Below are positions 16,354 to 24,317 of a stretch of DNA of 28,177 nt, piece by piece. Source of the stretch: VFBF01 sp034440275 (GTDB lineage: Bacteria > Pseudomonadota > Alphaproteobacteria > Caulobacterales > Aquidulcibacteraceae). How positions within the stretch are numbered: the stretch's first letter is position 1; the number at the start of each line of letters is the position of its first letter. Under the pieces are notes generated by a model. That model worked only from the letters and a program-made list of their open reading frames with translations, did not search any database and was not told the DNA's origin. The stretch lies in assembly GCA_034440275.1 (NCBI GenBank), contig JAWXBS010000107.1, positions 1-28,177 of the forward strand, in the 5' to 3' direction. The position numbers and the translations under genes are program-made.

Positions 16354-17619
16354 TCAACTCCTGGCGGGTTCTCGGGAGCGTACGCGGTTCCCGCTTCGAA
16401 GCGCGTCGCCGGGGAAGAGGACGACTCGATCACCCACAGACAGCCCTTCGCGGACGACGCGGTAACGCTCTCCGCCATCGCCCAGCTGGACGGGCGTGAG
16501 CCTGGCGCGTCCATCTTCGATTTTGAATACACCCCAACCGCCGTTGTGACGTACGAGCGCATCCGTCGGAGCGCGCAGCACCTCGGCCTCTGCCGACACG
16601 ATGACGCGCAAGTCCACACGAAAGCCGTTCCCGAGCGGCGGGGCCGCCTCTGCATGCTCCAGATGGGCTATGACGTTGACGCGTTGCTCCTCAACGCCAA
16701 GAGCTGAAACTCTGGTGCGGGCGTTTGGTTCAATGCGGAAAATGCGGGCCGAAACCTGCTGCTCGCCACCCCAGTTCTCCACGAAGGCGACGGCCCCAGG
16801 CCGAATCAACACCGCATCTTGCGAGAGAAATTCAGCGACGATCTCCAGATTGTTTGCGTCACCGATCTCCATCAGCGGCGCGCCGGCCCCGACGACGCCT
16901 TCGCTCTGTTGCAACAGCCGCAACACGCGCCCGCTCGCCGGGCTTCGCACGCGCGTGGGAATTTGGGCGCGTGCGCCAGACCCGCCAGCGGCGACCCGGG
17001 CCCGTGAAAACTCGGCCCGACGCGCCTCAACCTGCGAGCGCGCAGTGCGAAGCGCTGCGTTGGCGCTGTCCAGCGCAGCCTGGGCGGCGAACCCGCGATC
17101 AAAGAGCTGTGAGACGCGCTGTTGATTGCTGCGCGCAAGGCCAAGCTCCGCCTCCGCAGCGCGCACGCCGGCCTCGGCGGCCGAGACGTTGGCGCGCGCC
17201 TCGGCGGCAAGGCGTGCATCAAGCAAGACCGGCTCTGCGGGAAGAATGGTCGCCACCACTTTCCCGCGGGCCACCTCATCACCCGGCTCAAGCACGATAC
17301 GCTGCAACGCGCCGCCCACGGGCGCAGCCACCACAAACACGTCGTGAATGCGGGTGCGGGCCTCGTCCACCACCTCACGCTGAACCAAGCCACGATCAAT
17401 CACAGCGACCTCGACGGCTTGCGCTCGTGGCCAAGTCATCCAGATCAGAATAAGCGACAGGAGCACGCCAGCGCCGATCCATATCCATTGCGCAAGGCGC
17501 AAATTGGGGAGCCGCGAAACCACGGCATGCAGCGCGCGCGACGGCAAAGGCGCAGGGAGGCTTGCCGCCGCGGGCAACCCCTGCTGGGGCTCGGACTTGG
17601 AGGGTTTCGTCTCATTCAT
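16354..17619 (-). CDS. HlyD/MFP-type efflux periplasmic adaptor subunit
   Basis: Membrane-fusion protein linking an ABC exporter to the periplasm or an outer-membrane channel; 421 residues. A cytoplasmic Ser/Pro/Lys-rich leader precedes one transmembrane helix (about 45-65, WIWIGAGVLLSLILIWMTW). A split lipoyl-type half (VFVVAAPVGGALQRIVLEPGDEVARGKVVATI) follows. Then come a coiled-coil hairpin (about 135-215, Ala/Glu/Arg-rich) and the second lipoyl half (TRVRSPASGRVLRLLQQSEGVVGAG). Beta-barrel and membrane-proximal domains complete it. ATG 17619 lies four bases after the permease stop; the longer frame from 17703 is an out-of-frame overlap with the permease. No outer-membrane factor is encoded nearby. 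Confidence 0.9.
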   Translation of the reverse strand: MNETKPSKSEPQQGLPAAASLPAPLPSRALHAVVSRLPNLRLAQWIWIGAGVLLSLILIWMTWPRAQAVEVAVIDRGLVQREVVDEARTRIHDVFVVAAPVGGALQRIVLEPGDEVARGKVVATILPAEPVLLDARLAAEARANVSAAEAGVRAAEAELGLARSNQQRVSQLFDRGFAAQAALDSANAALRTARSQVEARRAEFSRARVAAGGSGARAQIPTRVRSPASGRVLRLLQQSEGVVGAGAPLMEIGDANNLEIVAEFLSQDAVLIRPGAVAFVENWGGEQQVSARIFRIEPNARTRVSALGVEEQRVNVIAHLEHAEAAPPLGNGFRVDLRVIVSAEAEVLRAPTDALVRHNGGWGVFKIEDGRARLTPVQLGDGGERYRVVREGLSVGDRVVLFPGDALRSGNRVRSREPARS

Positions 17620-17623
17620 CGCG

Positions 17624-19990
17624 TCAGTCTCGGGACTTAAGCACGCCGACCATGTCCAACCGGTCGATGTCCTGCCGGACGACCAGCGCCGCAACCAGCA
17701 CACAGCCGAGTGTGAAGACGATCGCGAAGGCGTAGCCCCCAGGGTTGAACACGTATGGAAAGGCGTACATGTCGGTCTGGAACAAGCGCATCAGCCACAC
17801 GCCAAGGCCTGTGCCGATCAAGCATCCAATCGGAACAGCCATGAGCGCCAGAGCAGCCAGTTCTCCTACCAGCACATAGGAGACTTCGGCGCGTGTGAAC
17901 CCGAGCACGCGTAACGTGGCGAGGTCGCGCTCCTGCTCGGCCAGCGTGACGCGCGCCGCAGAGAATGCGACGCCTCCCGCCATCACGGCCGCGAATGCTG
18001 AATAGAATAGGAGCATCAAGCCGATATGCTCATCGAAGTTCTTACGCGACGCCCGCTCCACAAGCGACACAAAGCTTGCGCCCGCCAGAACAGGCGTTTC
18101 CTTTATGCGCCGATTAAACGCTTCGTACTCCTCCGTGTCGAGCACGACATGGGCGCCGGAGATCCGCCCCGGCTCCCGCATCATGCGAGCCAGATCAGTC
18201 ATCTCCATAAAGGCGTACGAACCAATCATGGGCTCGGCGATCGCAGTGACGCGAATTGTCGCCGCGATGCGCCTCCCGCGCGTCTGCTCAACCCGAACTT
18301 CGTCGCCAGGCGCAGCGGCAAGCTTGGTTGCAAGCGAACGCGAAAGGACGACACCATCGGCGGGGGGCTCAAACGGCCTACCGTTCTGACCTATCAGGCG
18401 CGACAAGCGGGCTTCATAAGGCACGCCGACGATCGCCTCCTGGACCCGTCTGCGCCCATTCTGAAAAATGACATCTTCGGCCCGGAATGGCTCGGCGTAC
18501 ATAACGCCAGGAAGCCGCTCGACCTGGTTCAGTACGCCGATCTCGCGCGGCTCGATAAACGTCAAGGTCACATCCTGGCGATTGCCGAGCCCGAAATGCA
18601 CGTCGAGCAGATGATCCATGACCGCCGGAAACGTCCGCGCGACAACAAGAAGTGCAATCGCAAGCGCCACGCCGATCGAAGTGGTGGCCGTGCGACGCGG
18701 AAATCTGAGGATGCGTCGGACGATGATGCGGCTCTTGGCGTCGAGCCGCGCATTGAAGCTGGCGATCGTGTCGCCGAAGCGATGAAACGCCGCTGGCTGC
18801 GGCGGCGCGAGCGCGGCTGCAGGCGCAAGGCGTGCAGAACGCCACACGGATGACACGGCGCCAATGCCGGTCGCGCCAAAGCCGGCCAGACACGCCATGG
18901 CGAATGTGTTCGGCGATGCGGAGAACTCCAAACTGGGAAAGTGATAATACTCCCGGTACATGCCAGCCACGCCGCGCCCGAAAACAACCCCGACAAGGGC
19001 GCCAAGCGCCGCGCCGAGGCCCGCGAAAATAAGCGCGCTCTTCGCATAGTGCCATGCGACCGCCCCATCGCTGTAGCCGAAGGCCTTCATCAGGCCTATG
19101 TTCGAGCGCTCGGTGGCGATGACGCGCCCCAGCGAAATGTTGACCAGGAGAGCAGCCACGGCGAGGAAGAAAACGGGCACGAACGCCGCCAGCGTGCCCA
19201 ATTGCTTGATCTCCTCCACCAGATAGCGATCCGACAGCATGCGATCGCGCCCATAAGCGCCGGTCGACCCGTTGAGCAGAAGTATCTCGTCCAGCGCGTC
19301 CTTGGTCCGCTCGGAATCGGCGTCTCCGCTGAGACGGAATACGGCCTCGTTGAACGCGCCGTCGAGGTCGAATGCCTGCGCCAAGGCTTCGCGGTTCATC
19401 CATATGACACCGAAGCGTTCGGGTTGCGGGAACAATTCCCCCGGTGCTGACACGAAGACAAATTCGGGAGAGTTGCCGATGCCGACGATCCGCAGATGTT
19501 CGCGGCGTCCCCGCATCGTTGCTTCGACCGCCGCGCCGACATCAAGGTCGAGCGCGTTTGCAAACGCTTCGCTCATCAGGACTTCGTCACCATGCGCCGG
19601 GTCTGGCCAGCGTCCTCGCACCAGCGCCAGATCATTGATACGCGGTCGCCCTGCTCGCGGCAGCGACACAAGCCGCGCCGAAGCCGGTTCGACGATCTGC
19701 GGGAGATCCAGCAAAGCCAGGCCCATGATGCGCGTTTCAACCGCCGCCACACCAGGCGCTGCAGCCAATTTCTCCTCAAGGCGGTTGGGCGCTCGCACGA
19801 GTGAAACCGCCAGGTCGGCCATCCTGTTCGAAGCGTAATAGTCCGCCCGCGTGCGTTCCAGCGATTCACGCATGCCCACGGCCATGATGTACATCGCGAG
19901 CCCGCATCCCAGAACCAGCACGACGCCGGTCGCATGCAGGCGCATGCGCCAGATGTCGCGCCACAGCTTTCTATCTAGGGCGCGCATCAT
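17624..19990 (-). CDS. ABC transporter permease, duplicated FtsX/MacB type
   Basis: Inner-membrane permease of a type VII-like ABC system, 788 residues. A first transmembrane helix (about 17-38) leads into a MacB-type periplasmic domain. A three-helix FtsX domain (about 265-400) contains LGRVIATERSNIGLMKAFGYS. The unit is then repeated: helix about 440, a second periplasmic domain, and a second FtsX domain (about 660-780) containing LAEQERDLATLRVLGFTRAEV. This full-length duplicated architecture is typical of ABC systems paired with an HlyD adaptor. ATG 19990 (or the adjacent ATG 19987) lies six bases after the ATPase stop, and its own stop is four bases before the adaptor start. Substrate is unknown; a lipid, peptide or small molecule is possible. 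Confidence 0.92.
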   Translation of the reverse strand: MMRALDRKLWRDIWRMRLHATGVVLVLGCGLAMYIMAVGMRESLERTRADYYASNRMADLAVSLVRAPNRLEEKLAAAPGVAAVETRIMGLALLDLPQIVEPASARLVSLPRAGRPRINDLALVRGRWPDPAHGDEVLMSEAFANALDLDVGAAVEATMRGRREHLRIVGIGNSPEFVFVSAPGELFPQPERFGVIWMNREALAQAFDLDGAFNEAVFRLSGDADSERTKDALDEILLLNGSTGAYGRDRMLSDRYLVEEIKQLGTLAAFVPVFFLAVAALLVNISLGRVIATERSNIGLMKAFGYSDGAVAWHYAKSALIFAGLGAALGALVGVVFGRGVAGMYREYYHFPSLEFSASPNTFAMACLAGFGATGIGAVSSVWRSARLAPAAALAPPQPAAFHRFGDTIASFNARLDAKSRIIVRRILRFPRRTATTSIGVALAIALLVVARTFPAVMDHLLDVHFGLGNRQDVTLTFIEPREIGVLNQVERLPGVMYAEPFRAEDVIFQNGRRRVQEAIVGVPYEARLSRLIGQNGRPFEPPADGVVLSRSLATKLAAAPGDEVRVEQTRGRRIAATIRVTAIAEPMIGSYAFMEMTDLARMMREPGRISGAHVVLDTEEYEAFNRRIKETPVLAGASFVSLVERASRKNFDEHIGLMLLFYSAFAAVMAGGVAFSAARVTLAEQERDLATLRVLGFTRAEVSYVLVGELAALALMAVPIGCLIGTGLGVWLMRLFQTDMYAFPYVFNPGGYAFAIVFTLGCVLVAALVVRQDIDRLDMVGVLKSRD

Positions 19991-19996
19991 GGCAGG

Positions 19997-20701
19997 TCAC
20001 CAAACCAGTTCTGCAGGCGCAGCCGGCGTCTTATTGGTCTCGACGCTGCGTATCTTCCCATCGCCGAACCGCACGACCCGCGCTCCCATGCGGGCGACAT
20101 CGCCATTGTGCGTGACGATTAGCGTCGTTGAGCCATAGCGCTTGTTGATCTCGACCAACGCCTCGAGCACGCGCACGCCAGTCTTGACGTCGAGCGCACC
20201 AGTCGGCTCATCGCACAGCATGATGGCGGGTCGCTTGGCGATCGCGCGCGCGACGGCCACGCGCTGCTGTTCGCCGCCGGAAAGCTGGGCTGGGAAGTGA
20301 TCCACGCGCTCGCCGAGGCCCACCAGATCCAATGCCTCTGCAGCGGAAAGCGGGTTCTCGGCGATCTCTCCAACAAGCTCGACATTTTCGCGCGCCGTCA
20401 GGCTTGGTATGAGATTGTAGAATTGGAAGATGAAGCCCACGTGCCTGCGCCGATAGAGCGTTAGCTCATCGTCGCTCATCGCTCCAAGCGAGACCCCGCG
20501 AAAGGCCGCGTCCCCGGCAGTGGGGCGATCCAAACCGCCCAGGATATTCAAGAGCGTCGACTTGCCGGACCCCGAGGGACCAAGCAGCACCAGCAGTTCG
20601 CCTTCTTCGATGTCGAAGTCGACATCGCTCAAGGCCAGCACGGCAGAGGGCCCCTCGCCATAGCGTTTGGTCAAACCACGCAAGGTGAACGCTGGGCCCA
20701 T
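19997..20701 (-). CDS. ABC transporter ATP-binding protein (LolD/MacB type)
   Basis: Cytoplasmic ATPase of the exporter, 234 residues. Walker A is GPSGSGKST, the Q-loop region is FQFYNLIPSLTARENVEL, the signature is LSGGEQQRVAVARAIAKRP, Walker B is IMLCDEPTGALD and the H-loop is IVTHN. All are intact and of the LolD/MacB/FtsE subgroup, agreeing with the FtsX-type permease downstream. ATG 20701 gives the usual start MGPAFTLRGLTKRYG, with GGAGG three bases upstream, closer than ideal. A TTG at 20749 in the same frame adds 16 unrelated residues. It is the second gene of a minus-strand operon that starts with the phasin-like gene 85 bases upstream. Confidence 0.93.
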   Translation of the reverse strand: MGPAFTLRGLTKRYGEGPSAVLALSDVDFDIEEGELLVLLGPSGSGKSTLLNILGGLDRPTAGDAAFRGVSLGAMSDDELTLYRRRHVGFIFQFYNLIPSLTARENVELVGEIAENPLSAAEALDLVGLGERVDHFPAQLSGGEQQRVAVARAIAKRPAIMLCDEPTGALDVKTGVRVLEALVEINKRYGSTTLIVTHNGDVARMGARVVRFGDGKIRSVETNKTPAAPAELVW

Positions 20702-20786
20702 GTGCCTCCAAACGTGTCCACTCGGAGGCCGCCGCCCCAGCGCGGTCAATGCGTCCGCGTGGTGCGCATTCCGGAGCGTGCGGTCC

Positions 20787-21092
20787 TCAGGCGCGGCGCT
20801 CGCCGCCTTGCGCCTCAGGCGCGTCGGTCTCGGTGGTCAAGACATTGCTGGAAACGTCGCCTCGCAGTGCAACGCTGCGGGCTAGGGAGAAAGCTGCGTC
20901 TTGCTGCGTGCGGATCATCTCGCGCATGGCGTCAATTCCGGCGCGCCAATAGCGCAAACTCGCCTCGAACATGCCGAAACCGAACGCTGCTGGGTGCGCC
21001 GCTAACTTCACGAAGCGTTCGTCGTGCGCAAGAGTGAAAGGAGCGTCTGCCACGGATTCGGCTGCACGGCGGCGGCTCGGCTTGGTTGACAT
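20787..21092 (-). CDS. small phasin-like protein
   Basis: The 101-residue soluble protein has ATG 21092 preceded by GGAGA at good spacing. Its centre (about residues 28-72) reads as amphipathic helix with FGFGMFEASLRYWRAGID and MREMIRTQQDAAFSLARS, similar in character to phasins that coat polyhydroxyalkanoate granules. Both ends are polar and low in structure. The gene diverges from a PHA synthase with an FNR-type box in between, supporting a PHA-linked role. It is shorter than a typical phasin and I see no decisive family motif, so this is a resemblance plus context call; a different small adaptor protein is possible. It is the first gene of the ABC exporter operon. Confidence 0.65.
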   Translation of the reverse strand: MSTKPSRRRAAESVADAPFTLAHDERFVKLAAHPAAFGFGMFEASLRYWRAGIDAMREMIRTQQDAAFSLARSVALRGDVSSNVLTTETDAPEAQGGERRA

Positions 21093-21143
21093 GATTGTCT
21101 CCTATCGCCCCGCTTCACACTCCATCTCTGCAACGCTGTCGCC

Positions 21144-21157
21144 TTGATCGAAATCAA
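21144..21157. promoter_or_regulatory. FNR/FixK/Anr-type box between the phasin-like gene and the PHA synthase
   Basis: TTGAT-CGAA-ATCAA is a perfect match to the TTGAT-N4-ATCAA consensus recognised by the CRP/FNR-family oxygen or redox regulators FNR, Anr and FixK. Its centre is about 40 bases before the PHA synthase ATG and 58 bases before the phasin-like ATG on the other strand. The distance to the latter fits an activator site upstream of a promoter with a short leader. No good -10 hexamer is seen on either side, so the direction of control is unresolved. No second box with both arms was noticed elsewhere in the window. Confidence 0.75.
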
Positions 21158-21190
21158 GGGTGACGGAGGGTGTTTGAAGGACAAGAGGAC

Positions 21191-22993
21191 ATGTCCAAGC
21201 GAACCCTGGTACGCGCCGCGCACAGCAGGCGCATTGCGACCAATTCGCCGACGCGAGACCTGCAGGCGGCGCCTCCTGAGGCGAACGAAGATACCCTTGA
21301 CCAGCGGCTACGCGCAGTGTGGGGGTCCCGCACCGGCGGAGCCTCGCCTTGGGCGGCGCTGCAAGCGTGGGAGAACTGGGCCTTTCACTTGGCGCGTTCG
21401 CCCACACGTCTGTCGGCGCTCGGCATGGCGGCATGGGCTGACATGGCCAAGATCACCGCTGACGCGCTCACGCCAGCTTCGACGCGCGAACCAGACCCAG
21501 CCGTTCCGCCAAGCGCAGAAGACCGGCGCTTTCGCGATCCGCGTTGGAAAACGCCGCCCTACGACACCTTCAGGAGCGCCCACCTCGCCGCCGAGGCATT
21601 TTGGCGGCGCGCCACCCAACCCCTGCCCGGCGTAAACACGAGCCACCTCAACCGCGTGCGCTTCATGGGTGAACAGGCGCTTCACGCAGTTGCCCCGTCC
21701 AACTTTGCGTGGACCAACCCTCAGGTTGCGGACGCCATCTTGCACACAGGTGGAAAGTGCCTTGCCGACGGCTTTTGCAACTATTGGGACGACGTCAAGC
21801 GCGCCGTTGCGGGAGAGCGCTTCTTCGGCGCTGAAGATTTTGAAGTCGGGCGCAATCTGGCGATCACGCCTGGGAAGGTCGTCTTCCGCAACGATCTCAT
21901 AGAGCTGCTGCAGTATGCGCCGAGGACGCCCCGCGTGCGGTCAGAGCCAATCCTCATCGCGCCCGCCTGGATCATGAAATACTATGTGCTCGATCTGTCG
22001 CCAGAGAACTCCCTGATCCGTCATCTCGTAGATCAGGGCTTCACAGTCTTCTGCATTTCCTGGAAGAACCCGACCGCCGACGACCGTGATCTGGCGCTGG
22101 AAGACTACCGGACGCGCGGCGTATTGGCGGCCCTCCACGCAGTTGAAGAGATTGCGCCGGAGGGGCGACCGCATCTCGTGGGCTACTGCCTTGGCGGCAC
22201 CATGGCGGCCCTGACCGCTGCCGCCATCGCCCGCGATGACCCTGCGCGACTGGCGACTCTATCTCTGCTCGCTGCCCAAACCGATTTCTCGGAGGCAGGC
22301 GAACTCATGATGTTTACCGATGAAAGCCAGATCGCCGCGCTCGAAGATGTGATGAACGCCCAAGGCTATCTCGATGCGCGGCAGATGGCCGGAGCGTTCT
22401 ATGCGTTGCGCGCGAATGAGATGCTCTGGACCCGGGTCGTCGAGCGCTATTTGGCGGGCGTTCGCCGCCCCGCAACCGATCTCGACGCATGGCTCGCCGA
22501 TGCAACACGGATGCCGGCGCGTATGCACTCGGAGTATTTGCGCTTGCTGTTTCTGGAAAACCGGCTCGCCCAAGGCAGGTTGGCTGTTGAAGGCGACGCC
22601 ATCTCGCTCAAAGACATTCGCACGCCCATCTACGCCGTTGGCGCGGAACGTGATCACATCGCGCCCTGGCGATCCGTTTTCAAGATTGCTTTGTTCGCCA
22701 CGGCTGGCACAACCTTCGTCCTGAGCGGTGGGGGCCACAATTCAGCGATCGTCAGTCCACCAGGAAAACACGGCGCCTACTATCGGGCCGGGTTTGCCGG
22801 TGATTGCGAAAGCTACATGGACCCCGAGGAATGGCTAGGGGCTGCGCCGAAGCACAACGGCTCCTGGTGGCCGCACTGGACTGAATGGCTCGTCGAGCAC
22901 AGTTCAAAAGCGCTCCGTCCCCCACCCAGTATGGGCGCGCGGAATCTGCCCCCATTGGCCGATGCGCCTGGCGCGTATGTGCTTCAAATGTGA
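21191..22993 (+). CDS. phaC: poly(3-hydroxyalkanoate) synthase, class I-like
   Basis: Polymerises hydroxyacyl-CoA to polyhydroxyalkanoate on granule surfaces; 600 residues from ATG 21191. An N-terminal PhaC domain (about 105-270) includes NFAWTNPQV and the FRNDLIELLQYAP region. The alpha/beta-hydrolase catalytic domain has the lipase-like box GYCLGGT with nucleophile C333, D488 in GAERDHIAPW and H516 in SGGGHNSAIVSPPG. The end PYWWPHW-like stretch appears as GSWWPHWTEWL. The subclass cannot be fixed exactly; length and the N-terminal extension fit class I. An in-frame GTG at 21170 adds seven residues but sits against its own Shine-Dalgarno. No phaA or phaB genes are nearby, so it may be an accessory synthase. 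Confidence 0.93.
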   Translation: MSKRTLVRAAHSRRIATNSPTRDLQAAPPEANEDTLDQRLRAVWGSRTGGASPWAALQAWENWAFHLARSPTRLSALGMAAWADMAKITADALTPASTREPDPAVPPSAEDRRFRDPRWKTPPYDTFRSAHLAAEAFWRRATQPLPGVNTSHLNRVRFMGEQALHAVAPSNFAWTNPQVADAILHTGGKCLADGFCNYWDDVKRAVAGERFFGAEDFEVGRNLAITPGKVVFRNDLIELLQYAPRTPRVRSEPILIAPAWIMKYYVLDLSPENSLIRHLVDQGFTVFCISWKNPTADDRDLALEDYRTRGVLAALHAVEEIAPEGRPHLVGYCLGGTMAALTAAAIARDDPARLATLSLLAAQTDFSEAGELMMFTDESQIAALEDVMNAQGYLDARQMAGAFYALRANEMLWTRVVERYLAGVRRPATDLDAWLADATRMPARMHSEYLRLLFLENRLAQGRLAVEGDAISLKDIRTPIYAVGAERDHIAPWRSVFKIALFATAGTTFVLSGGGHNSAIVSPPGKHGAYYRAGFAGDCESYMDPEEWLGAAPKHNGSWWPHWTEWLVEHSSKALRPPPSMGARNLPPLADAPGAYVLQM

Positions 22994-23247
22994 GTAGCGG
23001 GAATCGCAAAGTGTGCGCCGCCATCTCGGTTGCCGAATTTTCTGCCGCGTCGTGAATCCACGAAACGCCTGGATTGGTAGGAACCCTGGCCAAGCCAGCG
23101 TGCATGAAAGCGGTCGACATTCGAACCTGCGCTTCAAGAGCAGCGCGCCTCGCGAACTGCCCGATCATCGCGGGCGGAGTGTTCGAACCGACGATTCCGA
23201 AGACAACGTCAGCTGTTTGCCTCCGCTTCTCTGTCAGGGCGGCGTCC
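22994..23247. other. 254-bp gap between convergent phaC and baeRF genes
   Basis: The stop codons of the PHA synthase and the baeRF-like gene face each other across this gap. A minus-strand frame (22752-23294) crosses it but begins at TTG inside the baeRF gene and ends antisense to phaC, with no usable ribosome-binding site. I see no terminator with a T-tract, no repeat and no supported gene. Confidence 0.4.
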
Positions 23248-23652
23248 CTATTTGCCCTGAAGCGCCGCAAGTACCTCCTCGGCGCTTCGGCCAATCAGCT
23301 CCTTGTCGAGTTCGCCAATCAAAGCCGCATCTAGCTGCTTGCTATAACGTCTCCTCAATTCACCTAAGGCACGCGGTGCGGCAACAACAACCAAACGCTC
23401 GATCTTCTGTCCCAGCACCTGTTCGTTCAGCCAGACTGCCACCGCTGCGGCATGGGAATCTTCGTCAAGCTGGCGCCGGCTCGGGTTGGCTGCGCTTGAA
23501 AAATGGCGACTGCCCGACTCCTTGTTGTGCTCGTCCAGCTTGGGCGCAGTCATGGGCGCCAGTTCGGGCGCACTCTCGGACCCGCTATTCCGATACAGTT
23601 CCAACTTCTGGCCGTCGACGACGGCGACAAACGCTCCATGGGGAAGCAACAT
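23248..23652 (-). CDS. host-attachment / baeRF-family (eRF1-like) protein
   Basis: A 134-residue protein resembling the family named 'protein required for attachment to host cells', now grouped with bacterial archaeo-eukaryotic release-factor-like (baeRF) domains. Diagnostic stretches are LLPHGAFVAVVDGQKLELYRN at the start, AAAVAVWLNEQV in the middle, and IERLVVVAAPRALGELRRRYS followed by GELDKELIGRSAEEVLAAL at the end. ATG 23652 is preceded by GGGAG at good spacing; the longer 171-residue frame is unsupported. The family is thought to bind or act on ribosomes or RNA under stress, but its biochemical role is not established. It lies 79 bases after a cytochrome c gene on the same strand. Confidence 0.85.
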   Translation of the reverse strand: MLLPHGAFVAVVDGQKLELYRNSGSESAPELAPMTAPKLDEHNKESGSRHFSSAANPSRRQLDEDSHAAAVAVWLNEQVLGQKIERLVVVAAPRALGELRRRYSKQLDAALIGELDKELIGRSAEEVLAALQGK

Positions 23653-23731
23653 AATTCTCTCCCGATCCTGATCTTTCCAGAGCAATCGTATTGGTCTTCT
23701 GCCCCTCCCGATTGAAGGGCACAGCTGCAGG

Positions 23732-24088
23732 CTAACCGCCACGGCGTTCCTGCACGCTTTCAAGGTAAGTGAGCAGGTCGTCGATCTGCGCCGGTGTTAA
23801 GCGGAACTCTGGCATCTCAGGATGTCCGACGAGAATGCCTTCAGCGAGCGCCTCCTCCAGTGCTGTCACCGGGTAACGGCGCGACAGCATGCGGAAAGGC
23901 GGTGCTGACGCGTTGCGGCTCTCTCCGGACTGACCGATCGCGTGGCAGCCAGCGCACTTGATCTCGGCGATGTATCGGCCCGCCTGAGCGCTGTCGGTGG
24001 CGTCGGGAGGGGCGCGCGTCCCGCCCGTCTCCACCGGGGCGCATGCGGCGGCGAGAACGGTTGCGCCGATCAACAAAACTGCGCGCAT
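23732..24088 (-). CDS. class I c-type cytochrome, probable lipoprotein
   Basis: Periplasmic monohaem electron carrier of 118 residues. The N-terminal hydrophobic signal ends in LAAAC, so C16 may be lipidated, although A at -3 makes the lipobox weak. The haem site is CAGCH (C45, C48, H49), and M92 in GHPEMPEF is the likely axial ligand. Helical YLESVQ closes the cytochrome fold. ATG 24088 has GGAG at good spacing; the frame open upstream to 24316 lacks a signal and is rejected. It lies 229 bases downstream of the MBL-fold gene on the same strand. Partner oxidase or reductase is unknown. Confidence 0.9.
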   Translation of the reverse strand: MRAVLLIGATVLAAACAPVETGGTRAPPDATDSAQAGRYIAEIKCAGCHAIGQSGESRNASAPPFRMLSRRYPVTALEEALAEGILVGHPEMPEFRLTPAQIDDLLTYLESVQERRGG

Positions 24089-24317
24089 TGGCACTCCTGT
24101 GGCTGCTATCCACGTTGAGGCAGAGGCGCCGGTACCGGCAATGAGGCAGGTCAAATCCCGGGACTTGTTATGTCGCTTTCCGCAAAAAAAGCAGATCGGG
24201 CCCGTCAGACAGCGGTGTGGCCGGAACCCAATTCCAAGAGCGACAGCAATAACCTGCACCCCGAACCCCCTGATTTTTGTCGGGTGGAATTCCGACTCAA
24301 CCGCACTCCCCTGCACC

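Noticed and set aside
22752..23294. 180-codon minus-strand frame across the phaC/baeRF gap
   Set aside because: TTG start inside the baeRF gene, no ribosome-binding site, second half antisense to phaC, and no recognised motif.
24089..24317. Extension of the cytochrome c frame upstream to 24316, and a T7 tract as a terminator
   Set aside because: The extension would bury the signal peptide, whereas ATG 24088 has a good Shine-Dalgarno. The T-run near 24184-24190 has no stable stem directly before it.
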